This document shows positions 5,409 through 6,837 of a stretch of DNA of 6,837 bases, one piece after another. The number at the start of each line of letters is the position of its first letter. Position 1 is the first letter of the stretch. The notes under the pieces were generated by a model that saw only the letters and a program-made list of their open reading frames with translations, searched no databases and was not told the DNA's origin. The stretch is taken from the NCBI GenBank assembly GCA_027365375.1, contig DAHXNM010000022.1, positions 1 to 6,837 of the forward strand. Reading direction: 5' to 3'. The translations under genes were made by a program, and so were the position numbers. Origin of the DNA: Ferrimicrobium sp. (lineage in GTDB: Bacteria > Actinomycetota > Acidimicrobiia > Acidimicrobiales > Acidimicrobiaceae).

Positions 5409-6473
5409 ATGCAAGAGATGGTCGAAGAACCCACCGCCGACACTCACAGTACAAAGCCGCCGCGCAGGAACCTGGCCATCTCTATAACTGCTGTTGTAAT
5501 TGTGCTTCTCGGATCCGTCGTCGGTTACCTGACGCTGATCCCTCAAAACCATGTCGTGCCTTCTCGGTTAGCTAGTTTGGTCACGTTACATCCAGGGGTA
5601 AAGGCGTTCGACATAAAGCCGACAAGTTCCCTGGTGCAACCAGTGGCAAAGTCTGGCATTAAATCTCTCGAAACTGCCGCGAAGCAGTTCCCTGCCGAGA
5701 CTGGTATATACGCAAGGGTCTGGCGACCGGCCTCGAATACAGCGACCGCCACCGAAATCATCGCCTTTCTATCCCCCACCACCACGACAGCTCGCTCGGT
5801 CTATAAACTATTGAGCACCCAGCAGTTAAGTTCCAAATCCTACGCTTCCAGCTCTTTGACACGGCGCTCAACATTCCACGTCTCCGGAATAGCAGGGTCG
5901 TCTGGCGCCACCTACAGCTCTTCTGCGAAATCCACTACTGCCACGGCGAGCCCCACTCTGGGAGAGGCAATCTTCCGTATCGGGCGAGTGGTAACGCTAA
6001 CGGAGACTCTCAGCACATCTAATGCTCAGACTACAGTACAGGTCATAGCACGCTCGGAAGCAGCACAGCTACGCTCCGTTGGGTCAGGGTTCACCCTCGC
6101 CGAGACCACCTACCCCCTTGTGGCTTCAATTGTGTGGGCTGTCGTGACACTGGTATTACTCCTCGTTGTCGGCTATATACCTTTTGCGCTACCTCGTTGG
6201 CGCCAACGCCAAGCGTTGTTACGATCACTCGATATCGAACAACGAGAAGACGCATGGGGCGTCGTCTACAGGCGCACCGATAGTGGCTGGAGCGCCTACG
6301 TTCCTGCCCTCCCCGGCATCGATATAGCCGGCTCTACTCGAACTGAAACCGACCAGCTCCTAGGTGAAGCGATTGCCGATCATCTTGATGAGATGCGTAG
6401 AGACGGATTGCCCATTCCCGAACAAAACGACATCGAGGTTGGCCATGTCGCGGCAGCTGCGCGGCCGGCCTAG
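5409..6473 (+). CDS. Two-pass membrane protein with C-terminal HicB/UPF0150-like domain
   Basis: The protein has 354 residues. The N-terminal 20 residues are polar and end in KPPRR. A first membrane helix spans about 21-44. Residues 45-234 form an extracytoplasmic region that is rich in Ser/Thr/Ala, especially 107-183, with an RIGRVVTLTETL strand and an ARSEAAQLRS helix near its end. A second membrane helix spans about 235-262, followed by RWRQRQ. The basic residues beside both helices put both ends in the cytoplasm. Residues 280-340 match the HicB/UPF0150 pattern: WGVVYRRTDSGWSAYVPALP, then G-I-D-x-A-G-S-T, a long helix with AIADHLDEMRRDG, and LPIP. HicB domains have a partial RNase H fold and normally neutralise the HicA mRNA interferase. 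They are usually soluble and often carry a DNA-binding tail, which is absent here. No HicA-like frame is adjacent. The HicB call rests on motifs. The function of the whole protein is unknown; a signalling or regulated-antitoxin role is speculative. Confidence 0.85.
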   Translation: MQEMVEEPTADTHSTKPPRRNLAISITAVVIVLLGSVVGYLTLIPQNHVVPSRLASLVTLHPGVKAFDIKPTSSLVQPVAKSGIKSLETAAKQFPAETGIYARVWRPASNTATATEIIAFLSPTTTTARSVYKLLSTQQLSSKSYASSSLTRRSTFHVSGIAGSSGATYSSSAKSTTATASPTLGEAIFRIGRVVTLTETLSTSNAQTTVQVIARSEAAQLRSVGSGFTLAETTYPLVASIVWAVVTLVLLLVVGYIPFALPRWRQRQALLRSLDIEQREDAWGVVYRRTDSGWSAYVPALPGIDIAGSTRTETDQLLGEAIADHLDEMRRDGLPIPEQNDIEVGHVAAAARPA

Positions 6474-6837
6474 CAGACACTGTCGACAAGCCTAGATTTT
6501 CTTGGAGCTTCAACTCTTTTCGAACGGCGTATAACCAGGAGAGCAACGCAGGAGTCTACTACCTAACAGGACGGCAGCGATAGGCGCGGACACTGCCTCT
6601 TCTGTCGACCCGTTAACCGCCCCGGCTTCACGGAGACCTTGAGTGGTTTAATCAACAACTACCGTGAAGCCCTTCACTAGCACGACATTTATCAGTCCAG
6701 CAGTTGGAACTATCGCTCATCCGAACCTTATCGACGATCCTGGATATGGTTGCGGCACCACGGATCCACCATGAGTAGCGCCACGATCACGCTGCCCAGG
6801 TTTTGCATTTGAAGCAATCGGCGCCCTCGATTGATAT
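6474..6837. other. Terminal region without a supported gene
   Basis: No reading frame with a credible start is seen over these 364 bases. One minus-strand frame from the window edge inward (6836 leftwards) is broken by only a couple of stops and reads as short hydrophobic pieces such as GLINVVLVKGFTVVVD. This could be gene remnant but cannot be assigned. No HicA-like toxin frame is present on either strand. A 10-base perfect inverted repeat lies at 6624-6671. Confidence 0.45.
6624..6671. repeat. Inverted repeat with 10-bp perfect arms
   Basis: GGCTTCACGG (6624-6633) and CCGTGAAGCC (6662-6671) face each other across 28 bases. It lies about 150 bases after the membrane HicB-like gene. No T-run follows either arm. 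It may be a structured transcript end, or the terminal repeats of a very small or collapsed mobile element; the arms are exact, the role is open. Confidence 0.5.

Noticed and set aside
6640..6837. Gene remnant on the minus strand at the right edge
   Set aside because: A frame with few stops gives short hydrophobic pieces, but there is no start, no motif and no family to name.
1..6837. tRNA genes, CRISPR arrays and intact insertion sequences
   Set aside because: No T-loop/acceptor pattern, no regularly spaced direct repeats and no transposase motif (DDE or tyrosine/serine recombinase) was found on either strand by eye.

Overview
The window is an accessory-looking stretch of a bacterial chromosome with mid-range GC (roughly 50-55% by eye), ATG/GTG starts and many Arg/Ala/Thr-rich proteins. 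It fits an actinobacterium of moderate GC, for example an Acidimicrobiia-like lineage. That placement rests on the general look of the proteins and the codon use. No marker gene in the window fixes the taxonomy. No tRNA, rRNA, CRISPR array or intact insertion sequence is visible.

Left part (1-1893, minus strand): a tight three-gene unit for glycan or nucleotide-sugar metabolism. It reads from right to left: a family 2 glycosyltransferase (1893-1141), a second GT-A-type glycosyltransferase resembling the STELLO/RGP group (1120-200), and the first 69 codons of an NAD-dependent epimerase/dehydratase (207 to the window edge). The second and third genes overlap by 8 bases. The unit looks like part of a larger polysaccharide or glycoconjugate cluster that continues past base 1.

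Middle part (2658-4461, plus strand): a divergently placed universal stress protein (UspA-type) that has lost two residues normally used for ATP binding, and an aldo/keto reductase of the YdbC/PdxI (pyridoxal reductase-like) type. They are 400 bases apart and are probably separate transcription units.

Right part (5409-6473, plus strand): a 354-residue protein with two membrane segments, a Ser/Thr-rich extracytoplasmic region and a cytoplasmic C-terminal domain that reads as a HicB/UPF0150 antitoxin-like domain. No HicA toxin is seen beside it. This membrane-anchored HicB-like architecture is the most unusual item in the window.

The gene density is low. Four gaps (about 760, 400, 950 and 360 bases) hold no gene that can be supported. 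The 950-base gap and the last gap contain perfect inverted repeats (arms of 11, 7, 7 and 10 bases), which may be regulatory or remnants of mobile DNA.
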